This document shows, one piece after another, positions 27,491-27,590 of a DNA stretch of 27,590 nucleotides. Both the position numbers and the translations under genes were made by a program. The notes below the pieces were generated by a model. That model saw only the letters and a list, made by a program, of their open reading frames with translations. It was not told the DNA's origin and did not search any database. Origin of the DNA: a virus; IMG/VR virus record IMGVR_UViG_3300028925_001614, positions 1-27,590 of that record; one strand, given 5' to 3'. Numbering within the stretch: the stretch's first letter is position 1; each line of letters starts with the position of its first letter.

Positions 27491-27590
27491 CTATTCAAAT
27501 ATAATTCTGTTGATTGCTTGATAATGAACATCAAGTGCTTCAGCTGCCGCAGCTCCAGCTTCTATTCCAATGTAAGGAATAAAATCAACA
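27491..27590 (-). CDS. Partial gene, C-terminal end only
   Basis: The open frame running in from the right edge ends with TAG at 27493-27491. The last 32 residues include PYIGIEAGAAAAEALDVHYQ and end AINRIIFE, an alanine-rich helical tail. It is on the same strand as the structural operon. The product cannot be named. Confidence 0.5.
   Translation of the reverse strand, partial: VDFIPYIGIEAGAAAAEALDVHYQAINRIIFE

Overview
The window looks like part of the genome of a short-tailed (podovirus-like) tailed phage, most likely marine. It is AT-rich and almost gap-free. Its virion proteins are of kinds common in uncultured marine phage genomes: a P22 gp10-like tail nozzle, gp4-like adaptors, and several small conserved virion-module proteins. 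I see no long tape measure, tail tube, sheath, integrase, tRNA, CRISPR or insertion sequence. A host such as SAR11 or another marine alphaproteobacterium is inference from base composition and gene style only.

Layout, following transcription, which is mostly leftward (minus strand). (1) 27590-21530: head-tail and tail genes: a partial gene, a virion surface-like protein, two adaptor-like proteins flanking a degenerate zinc-ribbon protein, a Rossmann-type protein, two small proteins, the tail nozzle and a 103-aa protein. (2) 21527-13559: four large low-complexity proteins (622, 673, 406 and 948 aa), probably internal or ejected virion proteins. (3) 13133-13567, plus strand: a ribbon-helix-helix regulator candidate and a small unknown, convergent on the structural genes. 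(4) 12970-10618: a leftward run of nine small genes. The first seven are joined by copies of one short ribosome-binding/stop/start sequence; one of them encodes a 38-aa membrane peptide. (5) 10599-9889: a 2-oxoglutarate/Fe(II) oxygenase. (6) 8136-9897, plus strand: an SSB-like protein ending in DDIPF, a DUF3310 protein and a RecE-like exonuclease. (7) 8047-4439: primase-helicase, an ABC-ATPase/GNAT fusion and two small cysteine-containing proteins. (8) 4244-3302: two small genes and the small terminase subunit. (9) 3301-2811: a 491-bp non-coding region with phased A/T tracts, palindromes and an inverted repeat. (10) 2810-1: zinc ribbon, metzincin-like metalloprotease, PDDEXK nuclease, a basic 55-aa protein and a 359-aa protein.

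The plus-strand island and the divergent primase-helicase together form a replication/recombination module. The plus-strand and minus-strand early units diverge from AT-rich gaps at 8048-8135 and 12971-13132. A 9-mer, TTGCACAAA, recurs in the intergenic regions at 1.7, 2.9, 3.2 and 13.0 kb and may be the operator of a phage regulator. Not found here: large terminase, portal, capsid, DNA polymerase and lysis genes; these presumably lie outside the window.

Most promising for novelty: the repeated gene-junction sequence of the small-gene operon; the ABC-GNAT fusion with its cysteine-rich small partners; the dispersed TTGCACAAA motif; and the non-coding region beside the small terminase gene.
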